64,000 nt of DNA, taken from the NCBI GenBank assembly GCA_029465975.1, contig CM055755.1, forward strand, positions 1,169,930 through 1,233,929. The letters are read 5' to 3'. The translations under genes and the position numbers were made by a program. The stretch's first letter is position 1. Each line of letters opens with the position of its first letter. Origin of the DNA: Dallia pectoralis. Lineage: Eukaryota > Chordata > Actinopteri > Esociformes > Umbridae. Below, in pieces: positions 1-10,659 of this stretch. The notes beneath the pieces were generated by a model, which was not told the DNA's origin, did no database searches, and saw only the letters and a list, made by a program, of their open reading frames with translations.

Positions 1-408
1 GAAATGCAAGCAAAATAGTTCTCTATGAACAACTGTTTTATTCTGAAGTAATCAAAGCCACTACAATTGATCACAGATGGATGCCAATTATCTTGAATTG
101 TAAACTGGAATGTGGTTGGTTATATCTCATTAAGTTTGTAATTGCTATTCTAGGAGGGTGTTCCCGGCCATACTACTGACACATCTAATAACATAACCGT
201 TTTGGGTATAATGGTTACAATATAATAACACAATGGTTATAATGGGGGCAATTATTCAATTTCTAATTGATAATAATAACAATAGCATGCTGTCCTCTGT
301 TGAAAGTGAACATGTGGAGTTGGCTGCTTATCTGGAAAATCAATAGAAACTGTGGTACAGTCAACTATTATATAACACTGAACTATAGCCTAGAAGTCAA
401 CCACAGGT

Positions 409-409
<1 letters not shown>
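1..409. other. Unique AT-rich DNA, no gene seen
   Basis: This stretch is AT-rich with short ataat-type runs and no repeat longer than a few units. The only open frames are short and run into the neighbouring AC microsatellite. I see nothing functional in it. Confidence 0.5.
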
Positions 410-536
<127 letters not shown>

Positions 537-547
537 TAGTCATTTCC

Positions 548-611
548 AAAAAATCTGTCAAGTGTCTAAATACTGTCGCAATTTGGCTCCACAAGACCAC
601 ACGAACTACTG
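548..611. repeat. 64-bp direct repeat, left copy
   Basis: This 64-bp segment begins with aaaaaatctgtcaagtg and ends with cgaactactg. It is found again without a mismatch at 1406-1469. The two copies bracket the 24-bp minisatellite, so the array lies inside a duplicated segment. A target-site duplication of 64 bp would be far too long for a transposon. A local duplication or repair event is more likely. Confidence 0.9.
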
Positions 612-637
612 TACTCTACAGTAGTTCTACTCTACAG

Positions 638-1280
638 TACTGGCTACATGACTCACTACAGTACTGGCTTCATGACTCACTACAGTACTGGCTACATGAC
701 TCACTACAGTACTGGCTACATGACTCACTACAGTACTGGCTACAGGACTCACTACAGTACTGGCTACATGACTCACTACAGTACTGGCTACAGGACTCAC
801 TACAGTACTGGCTACATGACTCACTACAGTACTGGCTACATGACTCACTACAGTACTGGCTACATGACTCACTACAGTACTGGCTACAGGACTCACTACA
901 GTACTGGCTACAGGACTCACTACAGTACTGGCTACATGACTCACTACAGTACTGGCTACATGACTCACTACAGTACTGGCTACAGGACTCACTACAGTAC
1001 TGGCTACAGGACTCACTACAGTACTGGCTACATGACTCACTACAGTACTGGCTACATGACTCACTACAGTACTGGCTACAGGACTCACTACAGTACTGGC
1101 TACAGGACTCACTACAGTACTGGCTACATGACTCACTACAGTACTGGCTACATGACTCACTACAGTACTGGCTACATGACTCACTACAGTACTGGCTACA
1201 TGACTCACTACAGTACTGGCTACATGACTCACTAAAGTACTGGCTACATGACTCACTACAGTACTGGCTACATGACACAC
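638..1280. repeat. 24-bp minisatellite (about 27 copies)
   Basis: The unit starts tactggctacatgactcac and repeats every 24 bp with very little divergence. The main variant is an A-T to A-G change (catgactc versus caggactc). Because 24 is a multiple of three, all frames that lack a stop stay open, giving octapeptide repeats on both strands such as MTHYSTGY. Those are not regarded as proteins. The central copies show a regular two-plus-two alternation of the two variants. Confidence 0.97.
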
Positions 1281-1405
1281 TGCATTGGGATTGCTGGCTA
1301 GAAAATTCAAATGCTACATGAAACAAATTTGTTTGATCTCATTTTAAAAAGTTGACATTCAAATGAAACTAATTATACCATCTCAGTGCACCGTACAGTA
1401 ATATG

Positions 1406-1469
1406 AAAAAATCTGTCAAGTGTCTAAATACTGTCGCAATTTGGCTCCACAAGACCACACGAACTACTG
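1406..1469. repeat. 64-bp direct repeat, right copy
   Basis: Identical over 64 bp to 548-611. Sequence on either side of the two copies differs: gtactctac follows the left copy and gccccattt follows the right one, so the duplicated block ends here. Confidence 0.9.
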
Positions 1470-2060
1470 GCCCCATTTGTGAAGAAATATTGTCAAAAAA
1501 AATCAAGAAATGCTAAATTATAATGGTGCTTTCATTTTATAATCACTGGGTCAAAAGGTAAAGTAGATAATTGTCAATTTTCACTAATTGTTCAACTTAG
1601 ATTTGGCTTTTGCTTTTCAGCCAGAATATAATGATCTCTCAGGGAGTCGATATGATAGCTGGGTTTCTCTACAAAACAGGGATTCAAACAGACAACCTTT
1701 TGGTTAATGTTCAGATGCTCTAAGCCACTTGTGCAGACGGGTGGTGTGTTTCTACAGACGGGTGGTGTGTTTCTACAGACAGGTGGGGTTGTGTAAAGCA
1801 CAGCTGTGTTTCTGGATAATATCCACTAATAGACCTGGGAGACTTTGCACTGTGAACTTGTTTTGCAGATTCCTGAGGACAGTGCAATCCTTAATCTCAG
1901 CGGGCATCTGTAACAGCAGGATCCAATACCTGTCAGACAGCAGTCCACTACGCACCCATAAACCACAAGGACCCCCAGCGTTACTTATTGACTGGCAGAC
2001 CGGGCCGGGGGCCAGAGTAGAAACAAGAGTTACTTCCACTTTGGTTATCCTCTCACGGCA
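1470..2060. other. Mostly unique DNA with a three-copy 21-bp repeat
   Basis: No gene recognised. At 1734-1790 a 21-bp unit containing cagacgggtggtgtgtttc is present three times, the last copy diverged. The remainder has only short open frames with no recognisable protein features. Confidence 0.5.
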
Positions 2061-2289
2061 GTTTAATTATGGCTGACCGGAGATGGTGACTTCTGACAAA
2101 CTCGACTCCTGCAGAAAAGGAGACAGACCGAATGTCATTGAAATCTGTCCATTTAACACTCCACATCTAGTTCTGGCCCGGTTTGCTATATGACATCGAG
2201 CCGGTTGCAGCACCTCAGAAATGGACGCTCTTGTGGGCTTCTCAAACACAGAAGAGTCTAGGGGTATTTCAGAGAATGTGGCGACAAAA

Positions 2290-3430
2290 GAATCAAGATG
2301 AGTGTGACTGACCGAGAATGGCAGGAATTGTGCCGGCTACAGTATCACAATGCACCAATACAAGAAAGAAGACCAGAATGGTGCAATGAAACAGTCAGTC
2401 CTTGTCACTGATGGGCTGCTGCAACAGACAGCCACTCCAGGTTATAACGAAACAGAAAGCAGAGGCAGCAGCTCTTGGTGATTCCATTGACATCAGACAA
2501 CAGTGGAGCGGAAACATAATGAGATCCTGTGAATGCTGCTGTGTCATACTAACGGCAGATCCTGAGAATCCTGTTGTGTCATACTAACGGCAGATCCTGA
2601 GAATCCTGTTGTGTCATACTAACGGCAGATCCTGAGAATCCTGCTGTGTCATACTAACGGCAGATCCTGAGAATCCTGTTGTGTCATACTAACGGCAGAT
2701 CCTGAGAATCTTGCTGTGTCATAGTAACGGCAGATCCTGTGAATCCTGTTGTGTCATACTAACGGCAGATCCTGAGAATCCTGTTGTGTCATACTAACGG
2801 CAGATCCTGAGAATCCTGTTGTGTCATACTAACGGCAGATCCTGAGAATCCTGTTGTGTCATACTAACGGCAGATCCTGAGAATCCTGTTGTGTCATACT
2901 AACGGCAGATCCTGTGAATCCTGCTGTGTCATACTAACGGCAGATCCTGTGAATCCTGTTGTGTCATACTAACGGCAGATCCTGTGAATCCTGCTGTGTC
3001 ATACTAACGGCAGATCCTGAGAATCCTGTTGTGTCATACTAACGGCAGATCCTGCGAATCCTGCTGTGTCATACTAACGGCAGATCCTGTGAATCCTGCT
3101 GTGTCATACTAACGGCAGATCCTGTGAATCCTGCTGTGTCATACTAACGGCAGATCCTGTGAATCCTGCTGTGTCATACTAACGGCAGGTCTAAACATTG
3201 CTGCAAACCAGGTGCATCTCTTTATGGCCATAGTTTATTCATTGTTGTCTGGAAAATTCCAACCTGTGACACAGGAACAAAATAGCGAAGCCTGTTTAAG
3301 TAAGCTGTGTAGTTCCTGGACCTTTCACCAGCATCTTAGAGCTGTGAAGGAACTGGTTGATCAAATGAATCGACTGAAATACAGATTGTAGCAACTTCTT
3401 CATGTTACCAAATCAGCATGTTTCCCTGTG
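2290..3430 (+). mobile_element. Decayed Tc1/mariner-like element interrupted by a minisatellite
   Basis: Read on the plus strand, about 2402-2450 gives MGCCNRQPLQV, which resembles the MGYCSRRPxRV stretch I recall from fish Tc1-like transposases. The following stretch resembles the region around the SDESRF catalytic motif, with the DGR coded by acggcaga. After the array, 3190-3230 (aaacattgctgcaaaccag, then ctctttatggcc) resembles the later NIVADQxxPFM region of the same family. Terminal inverted repeats are not visible, and stops and frameshifts break every frame. The assignment rests on remembered family sequence and is moderate. The boundaries are approximate. Confidence 0.5.
2522..3188. 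repeat. 35-bp minisatellite (about 19 copies)
   Basis: The unit contains ggcagatcctgagaatcc and tgtcatactaac, period 35 bp. Variants are gag/gtg/gcg in the middle and ctgttg/ctgctg. The monomer matches the DNA immediately left of the array (ctgctgtgtcatactaac), so the array expanded from local sequence, apparently part of a Tc1-like transposase relic. Confidence 0.95.
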
Positions 3431-3580
3431 GATGGTTTCCCGGTCGTATCCATCCCCAGATGGGTGGACCTAATAAACTGGCTACGCATCGTTATGCTAC
3501 CGCTAGCCTAGCGACAACTGCTTCCTTGTTCCCACTCATGTCCGGCACAGACCAAGGACCTCTGCTTTACAAACCCACCG

Positions 3581-4175
3581 TGACAACCTGAACCAGTTCA
3601 GCCCCACAGATCTCCAGCCACCACCTAAACCAGTTCAGCCCCACAGATCTCCAGCCACAACCTGAACCAGTTCAGCCCCACAGATCTCCAGCCACAACCT
3701 AAACCAGTTCAGCCCCACAGATCTCCAACCACAACCTAAACCAGTTCAGCCCCACAGATCTCCAGCCACAACCTGAACCAGTTCAGCCCCACAGATCTCC
3801 AGCCACAACCTAAACCAGTTCAGCCCACAGATCTCCAGCCACAACCTAAACCAGTTCAGCCCCACAGATCTCCAGCCACAACCTAAACAAGTTCAGCCCC
3901 ACAGATCTCCGGCCACAACCTGAACCAGTTCAGCCCCACAGATCTCCAGCCACAACCTAAACCAGTTCAGCCCCACAGATCTCCAGCCACAACCTAAACC
4001 AGTTCAGCCCCACAGATCTCCAGCCACAACCTGAACCAGTTCAGCCCCACAGATCTCCAGCCACAACCTAAACCAGTTCAGCCCCACAGATCTCCAGCCA
4101 CAACCTCCAACCAGTTCAGCCCCACAGATCTCCAGCCACAACCTCCAACCAGTTCAGCCCCACAGATCTCCAGCC
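3581..4175. repeat. 37-bp minisatellite (about 16 copies)
   Basis: The unit contains cagttcagccccacagatct and ccagccacaacc, period 37 bp. Copies vary at the join (ctaaac, ctgaac, ctccaac), and one copy has lost a C. It begins just right of the Tc1-like relic. Confidence 0.95.
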
Positions 4176-4224
4176 TACTGCACCATCCAAACTCTGTTAC
4201 GGTAGCATGTACATCTCAGGTATC

Positions 4225-4330
4225 CCATTAGCACCCTACTACCAAAGTGTATTCCCTTTGTAGTGCCCTTTGTTTGACCACAGACCATATGGGTCTTGTC
4301 ATAAGAAGTGCACTGTCCAGGAGTGTGTGA
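4225..4330. repeat. Possible relic of a dispersed hairpin-type fish repeat
   Basis: The segment runs gcaccctactaccaaagtg, then cctttgtagtgccctttg, tttgaccacagaccatatgg and aagtgcactgtc. It resembles a decayed copy of the very common salmonid repeat built around caccctattccc and gtgcactac. Similar relics occur near 17340, 37430, 42050 and 63750. This is recognised from memory and diverged. Confidence 0.35.
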
Positions 4331-4616
4331 TTTAGAACTGAACCCCTTGGCTGTTCACATCTGTGCCAACCATCATCTGTGCCAGACTGTCATAAGAACG
4401 GCTAGATAACAAGGCAGTCAAACCTTTGGCTCATCACTTAGCACAGCATAGTGGGCACATCCAATGACAGAGCACCTACCTGAAAGGCCACTGATGACAG
4501 ACAGCAAGACGAGTGGTATCCACGGCGACCCCATGCCCCTTCAGTAGTGATGTTTACAGGTGTGATCCGTCATTAAGGCAGCACCTGGAGACAGGAAGAC
4601 AACAGCATGTCAACGT

Positions 4617-4720
4617 CCAGTGTAGCTGAGCCGGTCAAGCATGGTGCTTTCAACTCCAGGGTTGTGGGTTTGATTCCCCCAGGGAGGGAATGGTTAGATC
4701 AGAACCTCTTGTTTTGTTAG
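4617..4720 (+). mobile_element. tRNA-derived SINE head, degenerate
   Basis: The segment reads gtagctgagccggtcaagca, then tggtgctttcaactccaggg and ttgtgggtttgattccc. An A-box-like gtagctgagccgg and a B-box-like gtttgattcc are spaced as in a tRNA-derived SINE. The layout matches the salmonid SINE head with the phrase agcatggxgcttgcaacgcc. A related copy lies at 62100. The tail is not recognisable. Confidence 0.6.
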
Positions 4721-4729
4721 GTTCTGTCT

Positions 4730-5480
4730 GCCAGTCGCTATTCCGGACTCCACGCCCGTTCTGTCAGACTTCATTAGACTGGGTCATTTCATTAAACAAC
4801 TGGGCAGTGTGACCTCCTCTATGCCGTGCTGAAGACTGAAATAAAATCAGCGTTAGGGAACATATTTCTACATGCCAGACTTCCTTGCTCCTCTCTTCTC
4901 TTGAGCCTCCTACATTTTCTTCTCATCCTCCTCTGATCTCCTTCCCTTCTCCAGAACATATTATCATTGTTTTAATAACAGTATGTGAACCCTGCTAAAA
5001 AACAGACATTATATTTGGCACTTCAGTCTGTCTGCATTGAACGAACAGAAACAGTAAAGTGTGTTTATTTTAGTCATGCCTAACTGAACCACTGCCTCCC
5101 TGTCCTGCCTGTTCCTATTCATCATCTAACACTTCTTAATTCCACAATAAACCGGATGTCATCAAACAGAAACATACAAACTGTCTGAAAACAAAATAAA
5201 CAAGGCAATGTGGAAAAACGGAACAAACATATTGCCTGGAAACTTCGTCTCCACTTACTGACACTTTGATATGCGCCAGTGGAACCCAATCATGGAACCT
5301 GAAACAAGCCAGACTCTTTCAGAGTGCCTCTAAATACCTTACATTTTAATAACTGACAGCAGAACTTCCCAACCCTCGGCTCTGGCCTCCACAGGCATTA
5401 AAAACTGGTTATATTTTTGTCTAAAACTGTCAGATCACATTTAATCAATGCACTCATCATCAAGAAATTACTAATTAAAT
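4730..5480. other. Unique DNA, no gene seen
   Basis: A short pyrimidine-rich patch lies at 4885-4955. Otherwise the region is AT-rich and without recognisable motifs, repeats or convincing open frames. Confidence 0.45.
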
Positions 5481-5483
5481 TAA

Positions 5484-5690
5484 TTAGCCGGTCAGTTTAT
5501 ATCACTTTACCGGTCACCATCAGTCAGTCAGAGAATCAGTTATTACATTTGCCGTTCGGTTTATCTGACGTTACTGGTCAACAGTCAGTCAGTTTCTGAC
5601 TTCACAGATCAACATCAGTCAGTTAGTCCGTCAGTAATTCAGTCAGCCAGTCAGTTTATCTCACTTGACTGGTCAACATCAGCCAAGCCT
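5484..5690. repeat. Degenerate gtcagt-rich repeat
   Basis: Phrases such as ggtcagtttat, ggtcaacatcagtcagt and cagtcagtcag recur at irregular 35-75 bp spacing. This looks like an old, decayed tandem repeat next to the GT microsatellite. Confidence 0.6.
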
Positions 5691-5751
5691 CTCTGCCTCT
5701 GCCTCTGCACTGCCAGACCTGTCAGCACTCGACTCTGCTTGCTCATTTCAC

Positions 5752-5753
<2 letters not shown>

Positions 5754-5844
<91 letters not shown>
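5754..5844. repeat. (GT)n microsatellite, about 45 units
   Basis: Uninterrupted TG dinucleotides after ttcacac and ending at gttccacac. Confidence 0.98.
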
Positions 5845-5845
<1 letters not shown>

Positions 5846-6067
5846 CCACACATTGGATAGACAAGAGGAGCACAACAGAGAAACTCTTTTGGTCACTGCC
5901 ACAACCACACCACAACCTCTACCCGTGTTTACTGCTTTATGTAGGATAGATCACCAGGCAGTCATTAGGACAATGCAGAGCTTTGATTGTCCAGATATAA
6001 AATCAATTCAGCCTTTTATTATTATTATAATTTATAACGATTTGTCTGCCCGCCGGACATAATTGAA

Positions 6068-6290
6068 GATCCACTTTCTGTGGAACTGAAGTACCGACAA
6101 GAGACCAATGATGTTGTAGGGAAATGATGACAAGAGGTTGAACAAATGAAAAGAGAGAAGAAGAGAAAACAGAAGGACCAAAAACTAAGGAAAAGCAATT
6201 TTGAGGAGTGAAAAGATGACCAAAAAGAAAGAAAAACTCAGAAGCTCATTTAGAAGAACATGGTTGATGATCTGAACTGTGTAATTTATA
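6068..6290 (+). pseudogene. Lysine-rich decayed reading frame, unrecognised
   Basis: One plus-strand frame reads EDPLSVELKYRQETNDVVGK, then two stops, then QEVEQMKREKKRKQKDQKL, then further stops. The purine-rich, charged, helix-like composition looks like a fragment of a coiled-coil or basic protein in one constant frame. Simple AG-rich sequence could give the same result. I do not recognise a family. Treat it as a possible processed-pseudogene fragment only. Confidence 0.2.
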
Positions 6291-6623
6291 TTAAGAATTA
6301 TTTCTTGTTCATTTCACTTGTGTTAATTATTATTGCTTTGACAATAATAAATACTTATTCCAGTGCAACAAAGCATGTTAACATTTTAATGTAGATGGAA
6401 AGAAATTTTAAAAAATGAAATTGAGAGAAATGGAGATATTCATTTGAAACTGTGGGTTTCTCCCACTGAGAGCTTCCATATCTATATCTCTGCTGTATTA
6501 TATAGTCGGATCACATACCGCCCATATTCACTCTCACTTCTGCTGAAACATGAAAATTGAACGAGGTGCAGAGGTGACAGACTGACACGCTGGGCAGCTT
6601 TGAAGTGTTAAGAAATCTGATCC

Positions 6624-7259
6624 ACCAACCTCCAGAGACCACACCTACCCATCTGCTCCAGAGACCACACCTACCCACCTCCAGAGACCACACCTACCCA
6701 CCTCCAGAGACCACACCTACCCACCTCCAGAGACCACATCTACACATCTGCTCCAGAGACCACACCTACCCACCTCCAGAGACCACACCTACCCACCTCC
6801 AGAGACCACACATACCCACCTCCAAAGACCACATCTACCCATCTGCTCCAGAGACCACACCTACCCACCTCCAGAGACCACACCTACCAACCTCCAGAGA
6901 CCACACCTACCCACCTCCAGAGACCACATCTACACATCTGCTCCAGAGACCACACCTACCCACCTCCAGAGACCACACCTACCCACCTCCAAAGACCACA
7001 TCTACCCATCTGCTCCAGAGACCACACCTACCCACCTCCAGAGACCACACCTACCAACCTCCAGAGACCACACTTACCCACCTCCAGAGACCACACCTAC
7101 ACATCTGCTCCAGAGACCACACCTACACATCTGCTCCAGAGACCACACCTACCCACCTCCAGAGACCCACCTATCTATCTGCTCCCCCCACCTCCAGAGA
7201 CCACACCTATCTATTTGCTCCACCCACCTCCAGAGACCACACCTATCTATTTGCTCCAC
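6624..7259. repeat. 23/26-bp minisatellite
   Basis: The basic unit ccagagaccacacctaccca plus cct is 23 bp. Interspersed 26-bp units carry tctgct instead of acct. The order of short and long units repeats in blocks of four to five, suggesting block-wise amplification. A plus-strand frame (TTPTHLQRPH-type repeat) stays open across it and is not considered coding. Confidence 0.95.
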
Positions 7260-7670
7260 AACGAAGTGGAATTATGCCATAACTTTTTTGTAAAAATCTG
7301 CATTTGCTGGATATATTTATAGAAGATTAAGTGATAATAGCCTCCTATTCCTGGGTCTTGCAGACCCAACCCTCTTCCCAGAAGCTTCATATCTTTACCC
7401 TGCTCTGACACACCTGATCAATTGGTCAGATGCTTGATGAGCAGGTGTGCTAGTTAATGTGGAATATGTGGAGAGGGAAGCCCTGACACAGGTAATACGG
7501 TCTCAGAGCATCTCATTAATTAGAAGAGGCAGATCCAGGCATATAATCTCTCCCATGGGGAAGCTCCGACATCTCCACAGCTGAGACCTCCCTAGGACAG
7601 CTTTACCCCTTATGAACAGAAATGCTGTCCAAGGGAAGACTTCTATAAAGAGGTCACAGCATTAAACGGA
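7260..7670. other. Unique DNA between two minisatellites
   Basis: No repeats and no recognisable coding sequence. Short phrases such as cctgatcaattgg and gagcaggtgtgctag are unremarkable. Confidence 0.4.
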
Positions 7671-8340
7671 TATAATCTATCTAGTCTTTAGAGAATTACT
7701 ACGCTGTTACAGACATGATCTATCTAGTCTGTAGAGCATTACTACGCTGTTACACATATAATCTATCTAGTCTGTAGAGCCTTACTACGCTGTTACAGAC
7801 ATTATCTATCTAGTCTGTAGAGCCTTACTACGCTGTTACAGACATTATCTATCTAGACTGTAGAGTCTTACTACGCTGTTAAAGACATTATCTATCTAGT
7901 CTGTAGAGCCTTACTACGCTGTTATAGACATTATCTATGTAGTCTGTAGAGCCTTACTACGCTCTTACAGACATTATCTATCTAGTCTGTAGAGTCTTAC
8001 TACGCTGTTACAGACATTATCTATCTAGTCTGTAGAGTCTTACTACGCTGTTACAGACATTATCTATCTAGTCTGTAGAGTCTTACTACGCTGTTACAGA
8101 CATTATCTATCTAGACTGTAGAGCCTTACTACGCTCTTACAGACATTATCTATCTAGTCTGTAGAGTCTTACTACGCTGTTACAGACATTATCTATCTAG
8201 TCTGTAGAGTCTTACTACGCTGTTACAGACATTATCTATCTAGACTGTAGAGTCTTACTACGCTCTTACAGACATTATCTATCTAGACTGTAGAGCCTTA
8301 CTACGCTGTTACAGACATTATATATCTAGTTGGTACAGTC
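7671..8340. repeat. 43-bp minisatellite (about 15 copies)
   Basis: The unit contains tctatctagtctgtagagcc and ttactacgctgttacagac, period 43 bp. Variation is mainly gtct/gact, gcc/gtc and ctgtt/ctctt. The first and last copies are the most diverged. Confidence 0.95.
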
Positions 8341-8354
8341 TAACTATCATCTAG

Positions 8355-8580
8355 CTCACACAAACTCCTGCATTGTGGGTTAGAACCCAGAACCCACTGC
8401 TCACATGACCTCCTGCATTGTGGGTTAGAACCCAGAACCCACTGCTCAGATGACCTCCTGCATTGTGGGTTAGAACCCAGAACCCACTGCTCAGATGACC
8501 TCCTGCATTGTGGGTTAGAACCCAGAACCCACTGCTCAGATGACCTCCTGCATTGTGGGTTAGAACCCAGAACCCACTGG
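8355..8580. repeat. 45-bp minisatellite (5 copies)
   Basis: The unit contains cctcctgcattgtgggttag and aacccagaacccactgc, period 45 bp, nearly identical copies. It abuts the 43-bp array with only about 15 bp between. On the minus strand each unit contains ggttctaaccc, which fits the RNA polymerase III B-box consensus. The open minus frames are by-products of the 45-bp period. Confidence 0.95.
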
Positions 8581-9040
8581 TCAATCAGCATCCACATTCA
8601 TTCCTGCTGTCCTGTCTGATGGAGCGTAGCAATGCCTTGAATACTTTATGGAATTAATGGCTCTATTATTAGCCACGGTTTGATGAATTCGATAAAGCAA
8701 ATGTGAGGATAATTCTTAGTTTACGAAACTGAGATTGAGGCATACCATCACTACCCAGCATGCTCAGCTACAAGTAGAGCTTCCTATTGGTTTGTGTAAA
8801 TATCTGTGTTTTTGCATGTACATTGGTTAATTAAAGAGATGCCATGCCACACAGATATACATAACATAGAAAATGGTTTAACACAAATCTAATCTTTTAG
8901 TATTTGGACTTGTTGTTACTGAGCTGGCGGTTCTGGTTATTTATATAATGTCACACCACAACATGAAGTGAAAATGAAGGTAATGCTGATTCATTATCAG
9001 ACTGCAGATTGCTAGTGTTCTTTATGTTTCTGCTGGCTCC
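8581..9040. other. Unique AT-rich DNA, no gene seen
   Basis: No repeats, no convincing open frames and no recognisable element. Confidence 0.45.
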
Positions 9041-9398
9041 CAATTAGAGGCAGCTTTAGAGGCAGCTGGACTGTGGTGTCTCTAAATTAGAGAATTAGAG
9101 GCAGCTTTAGAGGCAGCTGGACTGTGTTGTCTCTAAATGGGAAAATTAGAGGAAGCTTTAGAGACAGCTGGACTGTGTTGTCTCTAAATTAGAGAATTAG
9201 AGGCAGCTTTAGAGGCAGCTGGACTGTGTTGTTTGTAAATGGGAGAATTAGAGGAAGCTTTAGAGGCAGCTGGACTGTTTTGTCTCTAAATTAGAGAATT
9301 AGAGGCAGCTTTAGAGGCAGCTGGACTGTGTTGTCTGTAAATGGGAGAATTAGAAGAAGCTTTAGAGGCAGTTCGACTGTGTTGTCTCTAAATGGGAG
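9041..9398. repeat. 51-bp minisatellite arranged as alternating dimers (about 7 copies)
   Basis: The unit contains ttagaggcagctggactgtg followed by ttgtctctaaat. Two monomer types alternate: one continues tagagaattagaggcagc, the other gggagaattagaggaagc and carries an aagctt site. The true repeat is therefore about 102 bp. Confidence 0.9.
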
Positions 9399-9479
9399 TT
9401 TAGCATTAATAGCAGTAAATCCTCGGCCCCTGCTTTCAACACAATCCTGACAGGATTAGAGGACAAAGAAAATTACCCA

Positions 9480-9670
9480 AATGAAAAAAGTATCTTCCAC
9501 ATTTAACCCAACAACTTAGTTCGGACCAGAGGGCTGCAACATTGGCATCCTGAGCAATTAAGATGAACTGCCTTGCTCAAGGTCAGAACAATTACTACAG
9601 AGACCATCTACGCGCTACAATATCTATTGGTCCCCTGAGAGCAGAGCCCTGGGTTCAAAACTGACGGAAT
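9480..9670. mobile_element. Possible SINE/LINE-type relic
   Basis: Phrases such as atttaacccaacaact, agagggctgc, gaactgccttgctcaagg and ccctgggttcaaaa resemble a decayed copy of a common salmonid dispersed repeat with the core taactgccttgctcagg. Recognised from memory, diverged, boundaries approximate. Confidence 0.35.
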
Positions 9671-10590
9671 CATCGTCATCGCCCTTAAAATAACTTTGGA
9701 AAGAACATACAGGCTAAACAACTAGTTTCTAGAGTTACACAGAACTAGAAACCTTTTCGTCCATCACTACAACAATGCCCTGCAGGTATTTAATTCTGAC
9801 CTGTCACACAGTTGCACGTTGGGAATATCAGCTATCGCATCAGACAGTTTTTTCCAGCATGGTCTGCATCTTCCTCTCGCCAAAAACAACGTACTAAGTC
9901 ACCAAAAAATCAAAACGGAACGACTTTCTCCGAGCCCATCCAGATGCTGTGACAGCTAGTCCTCAATCATGTCCAAATGAGCAACCTTTGCTGACACCTG
10001 GACACTTGCAGTTAACATTGAGACATGTCCAATTAAAGTTGAGTATTTTTGGCTTGCCAGACCTCCACCCTGACACCCAGTAAATGTGTATCCAGACCCT
10101 GGAACACCAGGTATGTGTGCTTGGGGCAGTGAGAGTGGACTGAGGTGAGAGAAGATGAGAGAAAGGTACTGGATAAATCTACAGCTCAAACCAAGTCAAG
10201 TAACAAGCCAAAACATGTCCAGATCTCTGAAAAACTACTAAAGACATAGTTTACTCTTTATTCTCCAGAAACTCTCTATTGTATTGTACTGAAAACATTG
10301 TTACCGTACTCGTTTCTGAGGTTTTTATTCAAACATTTGTACAAATACTAAGACCTTGAGTAAATATATACAGTTATATCCCAACAACTAAAGGAACTAT
10401 TGAATCATTCTGCAAAAAGTGAAAAATCATTCAAGTTCACCTATAAATAGGACTAAAATCAACATCTCTTAACATTTTAGTTGAAATGTATGCAGAAACG
10501 ATTTACAAACCATTTCTGAGGACTAAAATAATGGATAAATTAGTATCATACAGGTTAGTTCTTGTTGTCCTATTTTTAAAATACCACCCA
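9671..10590. other. Unique DNA, no gene seen
   Basis: AT-rich with no tandem structure. A 77-codon minus-strand open frame at 9956-10189 has no recognisable features and is not proposed as a gene. Confidence 0.45.
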
Positions 10591-10659
10591 CGGCTTGTCG
10601 AGGCGAAATGGTGTTAGATGTCTAAATAGGGTGTTATATTTGCATACGTACTCTCCATT

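Noticed and set aside
638..1280. Octapeptide repeat proteins on both strands
   Set aside because: By-product of a 24-bp tandem unit. No start context, signal sequence or unique domain.
4617..4720. A functional tRNA gene
   Set aside because: A and B boxes are present, but the sequence cannot be folded into a proper cloverleaf by eye and matches a SINE head instead.
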